From Morinoia aosen (Eukaryota; Arthropoda; Malacostraca; Amphipoda; Talitridae): DNA of 64,000 nt. The DNA lies in contig CM059557.1 of the NCBI GenBank assembly GCA_030386875.1, positions 60,900,514-60,964,513 of the forward strand, in the 5' to 3' direction. Positions 35,363-45,149 of the stretch are shown here, one piece after another (position 1 is the first letter of the stretch; the number at the start of each line of letters is the position of its first letter). Made by a program: the position numbers and the translations under genes. The notes under the pieces were generated by a model that saw nothing but the letters and a program-made list of their open reading frames with translations, made no database searches and had not been told where the DNA came from.

Positions 35363-35719
35363 TCAGCTGTTTGCCAGTAGACGAAGACGACTTGCTACAA
35401 TTGGCAGTTTTGTCACTGCTGCATCCTAAACTGTCTTTGTTTGTTTTCAATACATAGACATTTGGTTTTTCTTCTTGTTCGTTTTGTTTCTATTTTCCAA
35501 TTCTTTTTCGTTACTTGATTTTTCTTCAGCTTCCAGGAATTGATCATTTTGTGTCGATTTTAGATGGCCTCAAAAATATTTAGTTGAGAAAGTTTTCTAA
35601 GATGCACCAGCCGCTCCTCGCCGTATATTTGCTTCACAAATGGTGCACACTTCAATTTCTAAACTCTTCACCGATATGTAAGAGTAATCCCGTACTGCTG
35701 ACGCACTACTTTTAGTCAT
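35363..35719 (-). pseudogene. hAT transposase N-terminus with BED zinc finger, broken
   Basis: Starts at an ATG (35719), MTKSSASAV; then EVCTICEANIRRGAAGAS, a stop, KTFSTKYF, a stop, GHLKSTQNDQFLEAEEK. The C-x2-C pair followed by F.T..(L/Y)..HL is the BED finger, a DNA-binding domain at the start of hAT transposases; the last histidine position is degenerate. At least four in-frame stops. The mariner-like element at 35724 sits just upstream of the start. Confidence 0.65.
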
Positions 35720-35900
35720 TATACCGGGTGTCACACACAAATGTCACTGAGTTTTAATTGATTATATTTGCGCTTTAAATTTACGTATTTAAATTTTTAT
35801 TTTTTCACGATGTAGTAAATTTTATTTTATTTTCGAATAATTTATGTTTTTGAAAATTGTTTAATAACCACTTTGCATTGATCGATCAAGTGAAACGGAT

Positions 35901-37367
35901 TGTGGTGTTCTCCCCCAGGCTGCAACACGCTTCGGGCAGACTTTGAGCTATCTTTTTCGTGATAGGATAGCCCGAAGCGAGTGCCTGAGGTTCAACCGTA
36001 TTCGGCAGGATATGGACAACACGGGGGTAACACGGTAATTATATTGGTGACTGTCAAGTACACGGAACACGGACCATTACACTGGGCCCTCGGTGACTAC
36101 TATGAGCACTGTTCGTTACTCGTAAATCACGTAATGATTGGAACACAGCACTAATACGTGATGGTTGAAATACAATACTATTCGAGAAGTACGTAATGAT
36201 TGAAACACAATCCTATGTGAGAATAGCACAAATATGTGGTGATTGGAGTACAATCCTATTCGAGAATGACATAAATTGAAACACAATCCTATGCGAGAAT
36301 AGCACAAATACCTGATGATTGAAGCACAATCCTATTCGGGAATGACGTAATGATTGAAACACAATCCTACGCGAGAATAGCACAAATACGTGATGATTGA
36401 AGCACAATCCTATTCGGGAATGACGTAATGATTGAAACACAATCCTATGCGAGAATAGCACAAATACGTGATGATTGAAGCACAATCCTATTCGGGAATG
36501 ACGTAATGATTGAAACACAATCCTATGCGAGAATAGCACAAATACGTGATGATTGAAGCACAATCCTATTCGGGAATGACGTAATGATTGAAACAAGCAC
36601 CAATAGCGGGTAACGTCCGCGAGGACGCTACTTACGAACGCAGCGGCGAGACGTGATGATTGGTGCTACGTCGTGCGACTGTTACGAACAGGTCAGCTGG
36701 TGCTAGCGGGGTGCCGAGACGAGGCTAGTCAGCTGGGTCGGGCCCGGCCGCCACGCGGTTCACCGTTGTAGCTGATAAGTAGCTACGGCGAGGCTAGCCG
36801 GCCGGAGCGAGCGAGAGATGTCGTAGAGCGGCTTGGCCGACGACGCCGGCGCGGGGCGTTGCAACGTGACTTTTTTTTTAAGGCTTTGAAACACCTTGAA
36901 GCGTCAAGACGCTACTAGGTTTAAGACCTTGCAACACCTTGGGGCGTCGATAGGCAGGGCCGGTCTCCGGAGCTTGGTGCAGGTACGCGAGAGACAAAGT
37001 CGATCTCGGAAGCTAGATGCAGGAACACGAGGCTGGTGCTGGAGATGTGACTTGAACGAGGACGAGGGCTTGAGTGAGTGCGAGCCTTGTTGGGGTCGCC
37101 TTATGTAGGCCTCGAGTGCAAGCCCTGAGTCCGGGCGGGAGTCCTGATTGGTCGCGAGTTTGTGGGCCTGTGGTGCTGGAGGCAGGAAGCCGTTGTAGCT
37201 TACGGGCACCTTTTCTCATAGTCGCGAGGCGGCTTCTCTCAGGTCCCGTGTTTGGTTGACTAGGCGCTTCGGGTCCGGAGGTGCTCTGGAACGGATGCGG
37301 TTGTAGTCTGGAGGCAGCTTTTCTCAGGTCTTGTGGGGGTCCGCGGCTTGCCGCTGGGATCACCACA
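35901..37367 (-). repeat. Gypsy 3' LTR
   Basis: 1467 bp. Contains a 78-bp tandem array (about 36150-36596) and a GC-rich section (36600-36860). Nearly identical to 41423-42888; differences include a T run of nine versus eight near 36871. Confidence 0.95.
36150..36596. repeat. 78-bp tandem repeats in Gypsy LTR
   Basis: About five units of 78 bp containing GCACAAATACGTGATGATTG, AATCCTATTCGGGAATGACG and a half-unit echo (ATTGAAACACAATCCTAT). The same array is at 41672-42118 in the other LTR. Probably an enhancer-like or size-variable U3 array. It reads open as a 26-residue repeat on the minus strand, which is a by-product. Confidence 0.85.
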
Positions 37368-37372
37368 GGTGA

Positions 37373-37384
37373 CCCTCTCCTGTG

Positions 37385-37411
<27 letters not shown>
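37373..37411 (-). promoter_or_regulatory. Polypurine tract next to 3' LTR
   Basis: On the minus strand a run of 27 A (37385-37411) is followed by CACAGGAGAGGG and TCACC, directly before the 3' LTR. The AGGAGAGGG purine run is the likely plus-strand primer for reverse transcription. Confidence 0.6.
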
Positions 37412-37415
<4 letters not shown>

Positions 37416-37416
37416 C

Positions 37417-37839
37417 TTAGTACCTCCTTGGTGGTCTGCTTTCTCTGCCGTATTTAGTGAATACTGCCTGTTTTGCTGTTTTAGGGATTGCTGTGCCTGT
37501 TCCAGGGAACGGAACTCCCTCGTACACTTCGTAGTTTGTTGCTCTCGGTGCCTTAGCCTGTTGTTTAGGTTTATCCTCGATGGTGGGTAGGTACGCTGCT
37601 TTGACCCTTTCCGTCGCGATGTTAGCTTTTTTTCCTTGTATATCTACGGTGATGTAGTTTGGTGTCCTTTGGAGCACGGGAAAGGGACCTGCGTAGGGTT
37701 TCTGTAAGGGTCTTCTGTGCCCCCCGTGTTTCACGAAGACGTTGGTCGCCTTGTATAGAGCGCTCGGGACATTGGCTTTTTGGGGTCCCTGTTGTCGTGG
37801 CAGTATTGGCTGCAGGTTTGTCACTCGTTTTTTAGGCAT
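37417..37839 (-). pseudogene. Gypsy integrase C-terminal domain (frameshifted from pol)
   Basis: 140 codons, out of frame with the preceding pol segment. Includes FVKHGGHRRPLQKPYAGPFP and VLQRTPNYITVDI, the usual Gypsy integrase C-terminal fold that contacts DNA. It ends RESRPPRRY. The break is at a run of six A on the minus strand (37828-37833), where a single missing A would explain it: a mutation or a homopolymer sequencing error. Confidence 0.85.
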
Positions 37840-39470
37840 TGTAGAAATTCTCTGGCGGGCCGGTCTCCTTTTTCTTTCTCGGGTAGCTCTCCTGCGAGGC
37901 GCAATGTTTGTCCGTATACCATTTCGGCGGGGGAGATGTTTGTGTCCGTGTGTGGCGTGGCTCGGATGTTAAGCAGTATGAGGGGTAGTGCGTCTGCCCA
38001 GTCTGCGTCAGTGACTGTAGCTTTTAACGCCTCCTTTAATCTTGTGTGCATCCTCTCCACCAGTCCGTTGCTCTGCGGGTGGTACGCTGTCGTTCGCTGT
38101 CTCTCAGCGCCCAGCGCCGTCAGCAAGTTTTTCCATAAGTTAGACTCGAACTGGACGCCTTGGTCCGTGATGATTGTTGTTGGAGCGCCGAATGATGCTA
38201 CCCAGTCTTTTAGGAATGCCCGTGCTGTTGTTTCTGCCGTACAATCGGCCATTGGGGTAGCGGTGCACCATCTCGTGAAGCGGTCAATGCACGTCAGCAG
38301 GTACCGTTTGTTTTGTGACACGGGTAGTGGTCCGACGATATCGATGTGTATCGTCTGGAACCGTTCCTTGGGTACCGGCATCTTCCCGGGCGGGCATTTG
38401 GTGTGCCTTATTATTTTGCTTGTCTGGCATGGAATGCACTCGCGTGTCCACTTGCCGACGTCTTTGTTGAGTCCGGGCCAGATTACTCGCTGCCTCAAGA
38501 GGTCCCTTGTTGCTTGTATGCCGGGATGACTCGCCCCGTGGAAATGCTGAAATACGTTCTTTCTGCAGCATTCCGGGATGTATGGCCTCCGTAGGCCTGT
38601 TGACACGTCGCACCAGAGGGGTGGTTTACCGGTCTGTCTGATTATGGGGCGTAGTTTGAGCGCGTTCTTTGATGCTGGGTGCAGCAGTTCTTCTAATTCT
38701 GCGTCTCTGTTTTGTTCGGTCATTATTTTGTCGTAGTTGATCGCGGGTCCTTTAGGTATTATTGTTGACACCAGACGTGATAGCGCGTCTGCGACCGTGT
38801 TGTTGTCGCCGCTGATGTGCTTGATTTCGCAGTCGAACTGTGAGAGGTAGGAGAGCTGTCTTGCTACCCGGGGGCTGTTGCCTTCCGTGGCTTTTTGCAG
38901 GGCAAAACAGAGCGGTTTATGGTCTGTCCTGATTTCGAAGCTTCGGCCTTCCAAAAAATGCTCGAAGTGTTTCACTGCGAGGAATATCGCCATTAGTTCG
39001 CGGTCGTAGGTGCTGTATTTACGTTGGGTGTGGTCTAGTTTTTTGGAGAAAAATGCTACGGGGCGCTGTTCTTGCCCGACTTTTTGTTGTAGTACGGCGC
39101 CGACTGCGGTTCCTGATGCGTCTGTGATTAAGGTGCTTTTGCCTTCTGGAGCGGGGTGCGCTAGCAAGGTGAGTTGCGAGATCCCGCGTTTTAGGCTAGT
39201 GAACGCAGCGTCTAGTTCTGTTGTCCAGTTGATAATTTTCTTTGAGTTTTTGGAGTATCCTTTTGTCAATCCGGTCAGAGCTTGCATCTTTTCTGCTGCG
39301 GCTGGGAGGAATCGGTGGTAATAGTTGACTATTCCTAGGAATTGTCGTAGCTTTTTTACTGTTGCTGGTTGGGGAAAACTGCATATTTCCTCTATTTTCT
39401 GAGGGAGTGGTGAGATTCCGCCGGCTGACTGTGTCCGAGAAAGTCTAGCTCGGGCACTCCGAAAATGCAC
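37821..39470 (-). pseudogene. Gypsy pol: RT thumb, RNase H, integrase
   Basis: 549 codons. RT connection with LRQFLGIVNYYHRFLPAAAE (from about residue 41). RNase H catalytic D117 (ITDASG), E158, D183 and D228 (ADALSR). Integrase zinc finger H311, H315, C345, C348. Integrase core D377 (HIDIVG), D436 (TDQG) and E472 (GLVERMH), with 35 residues between the last two (DD35E). The first ~15 residues are off-frame, and a frameshift near 39425-39435 separates this segment from the upstream RT. All listed catalytic residues are intact. Confidence 0.9.
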
Positions 39471-39823
39471 TTGGCGGGGTGCACGCGCAGTCCTTCTCCT
39501 TGTAGCCGTTGGAAGAGTTGTCGGAGGTGTTTTTGGTGCTCCTCTGCGTTTGCGGACGCTATCAGTATGTCGTCGATGTATGCCGTTACGAAGTCCATGT
39601 CTCTTGTTACCGCGTCGATGTATCGTTGGAACGTTTGGGCTGCGTTCCGCAGCCCGAATGACATCACAGTGTATTCGTACAGCCCAAATGGTGTGGTGAT
39701 GGCCGTTTTCTGGATGTCCTCGTTTTTGACGGGTATTTGGTGATAGGCTTTGACGAGGTCGATTTTGGAGAAGATTGTTTTGTTATGCAGTTTGTAATGG
39801 AAGTCTTGACAGTGTGGTATTGG
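39392..39823 (-). pseudogene. Gypsy reverse transcriptase core
   Basis: In the same frame as the gag-protease segment but after an in-frame TAA (39824-39826). Contains [16 protein letters not shown] (RT block with the first catalytic aspartate), [17 protein letters not shown] (39667-39617) and the catalytic YIDD (about 39569-39580), then ELDFLGH. The frame is lost just after GHS near 39430. Confidence 0.9.
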
Positions 39824-41383
39824 TTAACGGTCAGGTTTGGTGCTTGCGTTCAGTCGTCTGTAGTCTCCGCAGATTCTCCATGCCCCGGGTTCGGCTGCCT
39901 TTGGTACCATGTGCATGGGTGATGCCCAGGCGCTCTTCGACGGCCTGATGATGCCATGTTCCAGCATTTCCTTGAATTCTTGTCGCGCCGCTTCCAATTT
40001 TTCCGGAGACAGTCTCCTTGGTCGTGCGAATACTGGGGGTCCGGTTGTTTCGATGTGGTGTTCTACGTCGATTTTCTTTTGTGTGTGCTGGATGTGTTGG
40101 GAGGTCGGTAGTATTCCGGGGTATTCCTCGTACAATGTGTTGAATTCCGGGGCGGTTTGGTGTTCGATCCTGTGCACTCGTTGGCTTCTTGAAACGACAC
40201 GTTTGCAGGGTACTTTGGTTCCGGAAGTTTGGGCGTATAGGCTTGCGTTTGCGGTGTCGACGCTTAGCTGGTGTGCGGCGAGGAAATCCATGCCAATGAT
40301 CGGTTGTCCCACGTCCGCTTCTATGAAGTTCCAACTTACGGGCCATAGGGGGTTGAGCAGGATGATGCGCTCAGTCGTCCCGTAAGAGGCTATGGGGGTG
40401 TTGTTGGCGGCGAGTAAGTCGTAGGACGGGGGTTTGAGCGTGTGTTTCTTTTTAGCTGGTACTAGGCTGACGGCTGAACCGGTGTCGATGAGGTATCGTA
40501 CGTTGCCGGTGTCTGTGACGTACATTAGCTCGCCTTTTTTTGTCTGTGCGGAGACTGGGGCGTTTACCATTCTCCGCGGTCGTCGTTTTCCCGCGAAACT
40601 GCAAGGTTGGGTACAGTTTCTTGCTCGGTTACCGAAAGTTTGGTGGTAATAGCAGATTGCTTGGTCCTGCTTGATTGTTGTATTGCTTCTGTTTCCGTAC
40701 CTAGGTCCTGGGGTTTGGTTTCGCCAATCTTCTGCTTGCTTCTTGTTTTCCTGTGGGCGTAAAGCGTTTGCCAGCATTTTCTTGAGTTCTGCTATTTCCT
40801 GTAGGGCTTTGTCAAATTCCGCTCTTGAGACGGTAAGAGATGGTGGTTGTTTGATGGCAGTTACGGCGATGGGTTCACTCATGGCAGTTTGGCAAGCGGT
40901 TTGCCTTGCTATGATCTGATCTGCGATTACTCTGTATTCTTCGTCCGTTTTTCCCCTGCCTAGTGCCTCGATCAGCGGTTGTGCTGTGATTGGTAGCTTT
41001 GCGAGGTGCATGGAACGGATGACGGACGGTGGTAGGGGTGCTTGCCTGCAGCTGTTCAGTCGTTTCATTTCGAGGAGCAATTCTGATGGCGTATTGTCTC
41101 CCATGGTAGTTTTGACGATGGTGTCGTAGTTTGCTTCCTCGTCGTGTCGCACGAAACGGTGCGTTAATGCGGCTTTTAATGCGTCGTATTTGTCGTTTGC
41201 CGGTGGGTTCAGGAGTATTTCTTGGATCTCGGATACGATGTGTGTTGGGAGTCCTCCTAGTAACGCTCCGAACTTTGCGCCGTCGTCCAGGTTTGGTGCT
41301 TGTGCGAGGAACACGTCGCAATGCAGTAACCATCCTTTCACATCTCCGCTGAATGCGGGCAACCGGATATCTTTCCCAGCCAT
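39824..41383 (-). pseudogene. Gypsy gag, protease and start of RT
   Basis: 519 codons from an ATG only 39 bp inside the 5' LTR. Gag (1-240) with MAGKDIRLPAFSGDVKGWLL. A zinc-knuckle-like C244-x2-H-x9-C257-x3-C261 follows. Protease active site D300-T-G-S, with the IIGMDFL strand at about 362. The RT start is at about 452-519 (FARPRRLSPEKL, GDYRRLNA), ending at an in-frame TAA (39824-39826) where related elements continue. Gag and pol share one frame here, so no programmed frameshift is needed. The frame up to the stop is intact. Confidence 0.92.
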
Positions 41384-41422
41384 GCCTCCTATTGCCTGCC
41401 GAATACCTCTGGGGTCAACAAG

Positions 41423-42888
41423 TGTGGTGTTCTCCCCCAGGCTGCAACACGCTTCGGGCAGACTTTGAGCTATCTTTTTCGTGATAGGATAGCCCGAAGC
41501 GAGTGCCTGAGGTACAACCGTATTCGGCAGGATATGGACAACACGGGGGTAACACGGTAATTATATTGGTGACTGTCAAGTACACGGAACACGGACCATT
41601 ACACTGGGCCCTCGGTGACTACTATGAGCACTGTTCGTTACTCGTAAATCACGTAATGATTGGAACACAGCACTAATACGTGATGGTTGAAATACAATAC
41701 TATTCGAGAAGTACGTAATGATTGAAACACAATCCTATGTGAGAATAGCACAAATATGTGGTGATTGGAGTACAATCCTATTCGAGAATGACATAAATTG
41801 AAACACAATCCTATGCGAGAATAGCACAAATACCTGATGATTGAAGCACAATCCTATTCGGGAATGACGTAATGATTGAAACACAATCCTACGCGAGAAT
41901 AGCACAAATACGTGATGATTGAAGCACAATCCTATTCGGGAATGACGTAATGATTGAAACACAATCCTATGCGAGAATAGCACAAATACGTGATGATTGA
42001 AGCACAATCCTATTCGGGAATGACGTAATGATTGAAACACAATCCTATGCGAGAATAGCACAAATACGTGATGATTGAAGCACAATCCTATTCGGGAATG
42101 ACGTAATGATTGAAACAAGCACCAATAGCGGGTAACGTCCGCGAGGACGCTACTTACGAACGCAGCGGCGAGACGTGATGATTGGTGCTACGTCGTGCGA
42201 CTGTTACGAACAGGTCAGCTGGTGCTAGCAGGGCGCCGAGACGAGGCTAGTCAGCTGGGTCGGGCCCGGCCGCCACGCGGTTCACCGTTGTAGCTGATAA
42301 GTAGCTACGGCGAGGCTAGCCGGCCGGAGCGGGCGAGAGATGTCGTAGAGCGGCTTGGCCGACGACGCCGGCGCGGGGCGTTGCAACGTGACTTTTTTTT
42401 AAGGCTTTGAAACACCTTGAAGCGTCAAGACGCTACTAGGTTTAAGACCTTGCAACACCTTGGGGCGTCGATAGGCAGGGCCGGTCTCCGGAGCTTGGTG
42501 CAGGTACGCGAGAGACAAAGTCGATCTCGGAAGCTAGATGCAGGAACACGAGGCTGGTGCTGGAGATGTGACTTGAACGAGGACGAGGGCTTGAGTGAGT
42601 GCGAGCCTTGTTGGGGTCGCCTTATGTAGGCCTCGAGTGCAAGCCCTGAGTCCGGGCGTGAGTCCTGATTGGTCGCGAGTTTGTGGGCCTGTGGTGCTGG
42701 AGGCAGGAAGCCGTTGTAGCTTACGGGCACCTTTTCTCATAGTCGCGAGGCGGCTTCTCTCAGGTCCCGTGTTTGGTTGACTAGGCGCTTCGGGTCCGGA
42801 GGTGCTCTGGAACGGATGCGGTTGTAGTCTGGAGGCAGCTTTTCTCAGGTCTTGTGGGGGTCCGCGGCTTGCCGCTGGGATCACCACA
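41423..42888 (-). repeat. Gypsy 5' LTR
   Basis: 1466 bp, ends TGTGGTG...CACCACA. The sequence just inside it on the minus strand is CTTGTTGACCCCAGAGG, which lacks the TGG expected of a standard tRNA primer-binding site. Confidence 0.95.
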
Positions 42889-43037
42889 GGATAGAAAAAC
42901 TAATTTTTCGAAGGAAAACATTTCAAAACAATATTGATATTTTTTCTTATTTTGCACTTTCCAAAAAACCGAACAAACAAAAACTTAAAAGAGTAACAAA
43001 TCAATACATTAAATAAAGTTTAAATAAAAAAAGTGAT

Positions 43038-43216
43038 TTAGTATCCTTCGACATACCCACCATTTCTCTCAAGGCAAGCATTACTTCTAGCCACTATCAA
43101 ACGAAGAGTTTTGCGGATCATTTCACCGTTTTCTTTTAGTTCTTGAAACACTTCAACTCGTTGTCGAAGAATTATTAATGATGGAGGTGATGTTTTGAAA
43201 ACGCGTTCCTTCACAG
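43038..43216 (-). pseudogene. Mariner-like transposase C-terminus
   Basis: Reads VEVFQELKENGEMIRKTLRL then RSNACLERNGGYVEGY and a stop (43038-43040). C-terminal (A/C)C.E..GG..E after a helix is typical of the DUF4817-type family, and it recalls CVEVHGGHFE of the 17.8-kb copy. The remainder was removed or displaced by the Gypsy and PLE3 insertions. Confidence 0.55.
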
Positions 43217-43308
43217 TAGGTATTTAGAAATGAAGAAGATCACCAGTGTTGCTTTTAACACTTTTCCTTTGAACAAATAATTAATGGAACATTCTTTAAA
43301 TGGCAAAC

Positions 43309-43337
43309 GTTTCGGAATCTCTGATTCCATCAAAAGT
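43309..43337 (-). ncRNA. Hammerhead-like motif, left end of PLE3
   Basis: Minus strand: a decayed first block (TTTGATGG), hairpin GGAATC-AGA-GATTCC, then GAAACG. Stem II is perfect, the first core block is degraded. Confidence 0.4.
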
Positions 43338-43419
43338 GATGTATAACAAGGAATAAAATACATACTGTGAAATACCTACTGTGAATGTATCGTTCATAGG
43401 AAGAGGCCCTTAAATTCTT

Positions 43420-44314
43420 TGATTACACAAATGGATATCACGCCAAGATAAATTTCTCAATGGAAACTGATCAGAATGATAAATTACCATTTTTAGATTT
43501 TCTCGTAAATTAACCAAATTCAACGTTCACCACCTCTGTTTATAGAAAACCTACATTTACGAGATTATGTACCAATTTCTTCAGTTGCATTTACAAGGAT
43601 TATAGTAAAACAAGTGCCACTACATTATTGCATAGAGCATACCGTATTTAAAATTCATATAAAATATTTCATGACGAAGTGGAATATATCACAAAGATAC
43701 TTGTACAAAATAAATACCCTGTCTCTTTAATTAACAATCTGGGTAAAAAGTTTTTAGACAAAAAACTTTCCCTTCCGTGTACAATTCTCACTGCAACAAA
43801 GCAAAAAGTTATCGTCGAGCTCTCTTTTTCGGGCTATCTTTCAAGGAGATGAGAAAGGATCTTTTACCTCTGATACACTCTCATTTTCCTTTCATTGACG
43901 TGTAAACCATTATATAGATATTGTTTTAAAATAAGTTCATTTTTCAATAGGAAATAGCGTTTGGAAGAGTGCCTGAGAAATGGTTGTGTCTACTTGTATA
44001 AATGTGATTGCTGCCTGGACTTTTATAAATGTGATGCTGGAAGTACCACACTCCAGCAATTGATTCGTCACAGCCAACACTCTGGTATATCCCATGGAAT
44101 CGGCCGTCCATACTCATCTTCCTCCCAGTCAGCCATCAGAGGTCATTGCCATAGTTCAAACCACCCTTTCAAAAGTTCCAATTTCTCCATACTTTGTAGA
44201 ACTGCAGAGCAATATTTCCTTAGAATTTTGGAATCATTGTTCATTTTTACTCAAAGACCTGAGCTAAATAATGATCAAAGTACGATGAAATTAAATATTG
44301 CCCCAACTGTGTAA
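43420..44314 (+). pseudogene. PLE3 RT C-terminus and GIY-YIG endonuclease
   Basis: The RT end FSMETDQNDKLPFLDFLVN is followed by a stop, then VYRKPTFTR and more stops. The endonuclease frame (43961-44314) has CVYLYKCDCCLDFYKC, LQQLIRHSQHSG and the C-terminal LRILESLFIFTQRPELNNDQ. The YVG of the GIY-YIG core is degenerate (KCDAGST). The 5' half of the element was never inserted or has been lost. Confidence 0.8.
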
Positions 44315-44324
44315 ATAAGAGTGT

Positions 44325-44400
44325 GTTGGAATGTGTGTGTGTTTTGTGTGTGTGTGTGTGTATATGCAGTAATGTTACTTTGTGTGGATGTTATTGTGTG
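44325..44400. repeat. TG-rich microsatellite in PLE3 3' region
   Basis: Interrupted (GT)n with a 19-base pure run. The tails of PLE4 and PLE5 are TG-rich at the same place. Confidence 0.6.
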
Positions 44401-44582
44401 TTGGTTTGATTGCTAGAATTTAGGTGTATGTGTACGTATAGCTTCGAAAGTGTAAGAGAAATTGTGTTTTTATTTTTAATGCTTAGGCATAGCTATTTTT
44501 CGACGTAGGTATAGCGGTATTAATTTCTAATGGCTTTTTCGAAATTACTTCATCATCGTTTTTTATTCCTTGTTTTACAGCA

Positions 44583-44610
44583 CTGATGATGGAATCAGAG
44601 ATTCCGAAAC
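44583..44610 (+). ncRNA. Hammerhead-like motif, right end of PLE3
   Basis: CTGATGA, one extra T, perfect stem GGAATC-AGA-GATTCC, then GAAACG. This is the best-preserved core in the window. Downstream GTTTGCC does not give the standard UH cleavage context, so self-cleavage is uncertain. Confidence 0.45.
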
Positions 44611-44995
44611 GTTTGCCATTAAAAGACTGTTCCCTTTTATATTGTTTTTTTTTTTCATTTTACGTATTAGATTTCCCAAAAAATCGTCCTTTTAATTCTA
44701 TTAAATTATTCGAAAAGGAAACGAGATTTACCACATTGTGAAAAAAAGACAATTCAAATATTTTAATTTAAAGTGGAGATAAAATCAATTGAAAAGTCGG
44801 AGACATTTTTGTGGAACACCCTATACATTTAATTACTATAATTGTTTCTATATTAATTAATTCAACAAGCACTGCAGCTGCAAGTCTACAAACTTTAATG
44901 ACTTGACATATATACACACCCAACCGCAACCGTAATTCAACATGCATTGAGCCACAAACCGGCGTTATGCATTACGTCATCGTGATACCTCCTGA

Positions 44996-45127
44996 CACGG
45001 TCTGAACCCCGGCCCCAGCCCCGGCCCCGGCCCCGGCCGTGGTAAATTTGGTAACCCCGCCCCCGGCCCGGCCCCGGCCATGACAAATTTGTTGACCCCG
45101 GCCCCGGCCCCGGCCAAATTTTCAACC
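44996..45127. repeat. Right CCCCGGCC-rich subterminal repeats of hAT
   Basis: Counterpart of 33360-33515: CCCCGGCC units in three groups separated by spacers with GACAAATTTG or GGTAAATTTGG, just inside the right terminus. Confidence 0.65.
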
Positions 45128-45149
45128 CCTGTCGGTCTATAGCGACCAT

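Larger units (their letters stand above)
35901..42888 (-). mobile_element. Gypsy LTR retrotransposon
   Basis: 6988 bp on the minus strand, flanked by the 4-bp duplication GGAT (35897-35900 and 42889-42892). The LTRs are 1467 and 1466 bp with TGTGGTG...CACCACA ends. By direct comparison I count five substitutions and one 1-bp indel between them, so insertion is recent. The internal part encodes one gag-pol frame with protease, RT, RNase H and integrase in Gypsy order. Pol has one stop and two frameshifts. No envelope gene. Confidence 0.95.
43285..44633 (+). mobile_element. 5'-truncated PLE (PLE3) with inverted ends
   Basis: The outer ~70 bp at each end are inverted copies of the PLE tail (43285-43353 and 44561-44633), each with a hammerhead-like motif. 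Between them are the end of the RT and the endonuclease. It is inserted in the mariner-like element. Confidence 0.8.
35724..44825 (-). mobile_element. Mariner-like element disrupted by Gypsy and PLE3
   Basis: Terminal inverted repeats of ~120 bp (35724-35850 and 44700-44825) begin GGGTGT, next to TA at both sides. Shared blocks: ACAAATGTC, CAATTGATT, TTTTTTCAC and TTCGAATAATTTA. The remaining own sequence is only about 0.7 kb and includes a transposase C-terminus (43038-43216). The termini resemble those of the 17.4-kb element in style (GGGTGTT, TA flank) but are a different family. Confidence 0.65.
33350..45141 (-). mobile_element. Old hAT-like element hosting later insertions
   Basis: The termini are inverted: TATAGACCGACCGGGG left and CCCCTGTCGGTCTATA right, with an exact 8-bp duplication GCGACCAT at 33342-33349 and 45142-45149. 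GC-rich CCCCGGCC-type subterminal repeats lie inside both ends. A BED-finger transposase remnant (35363-35719, minus) lies about 0.3 kb from the right end once the inserted mariner-like element is removed, the expected place for a hAT N-terminus. The rest of the transposase is lost. Confidence 0.7.

Noticed and set aside
35901-37367. Minus-strand 127-codon repeat frame in the Gypsy LTRs as a protein
   Set aside because: It is the translation of the 78-bp LTR array; no Gypsy LTR protein of this kind is expected.
37780-38529. 249-codon plus-strand frame and other plus-strand frames at 37-41 kb
   Set aside because: Shadows antisense to the Gypsy pol gene; they encode nothing recognisable and the minus strand has clear catalytic motifs.
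44583-44610. Calling the PLE motifs functional hammerhead ribozymes
   Set aside because: Core order is right, but an extra base follows CTGATGA and no proper stem III with a UH cleavage site is visible; reported only as hammerhead-like.
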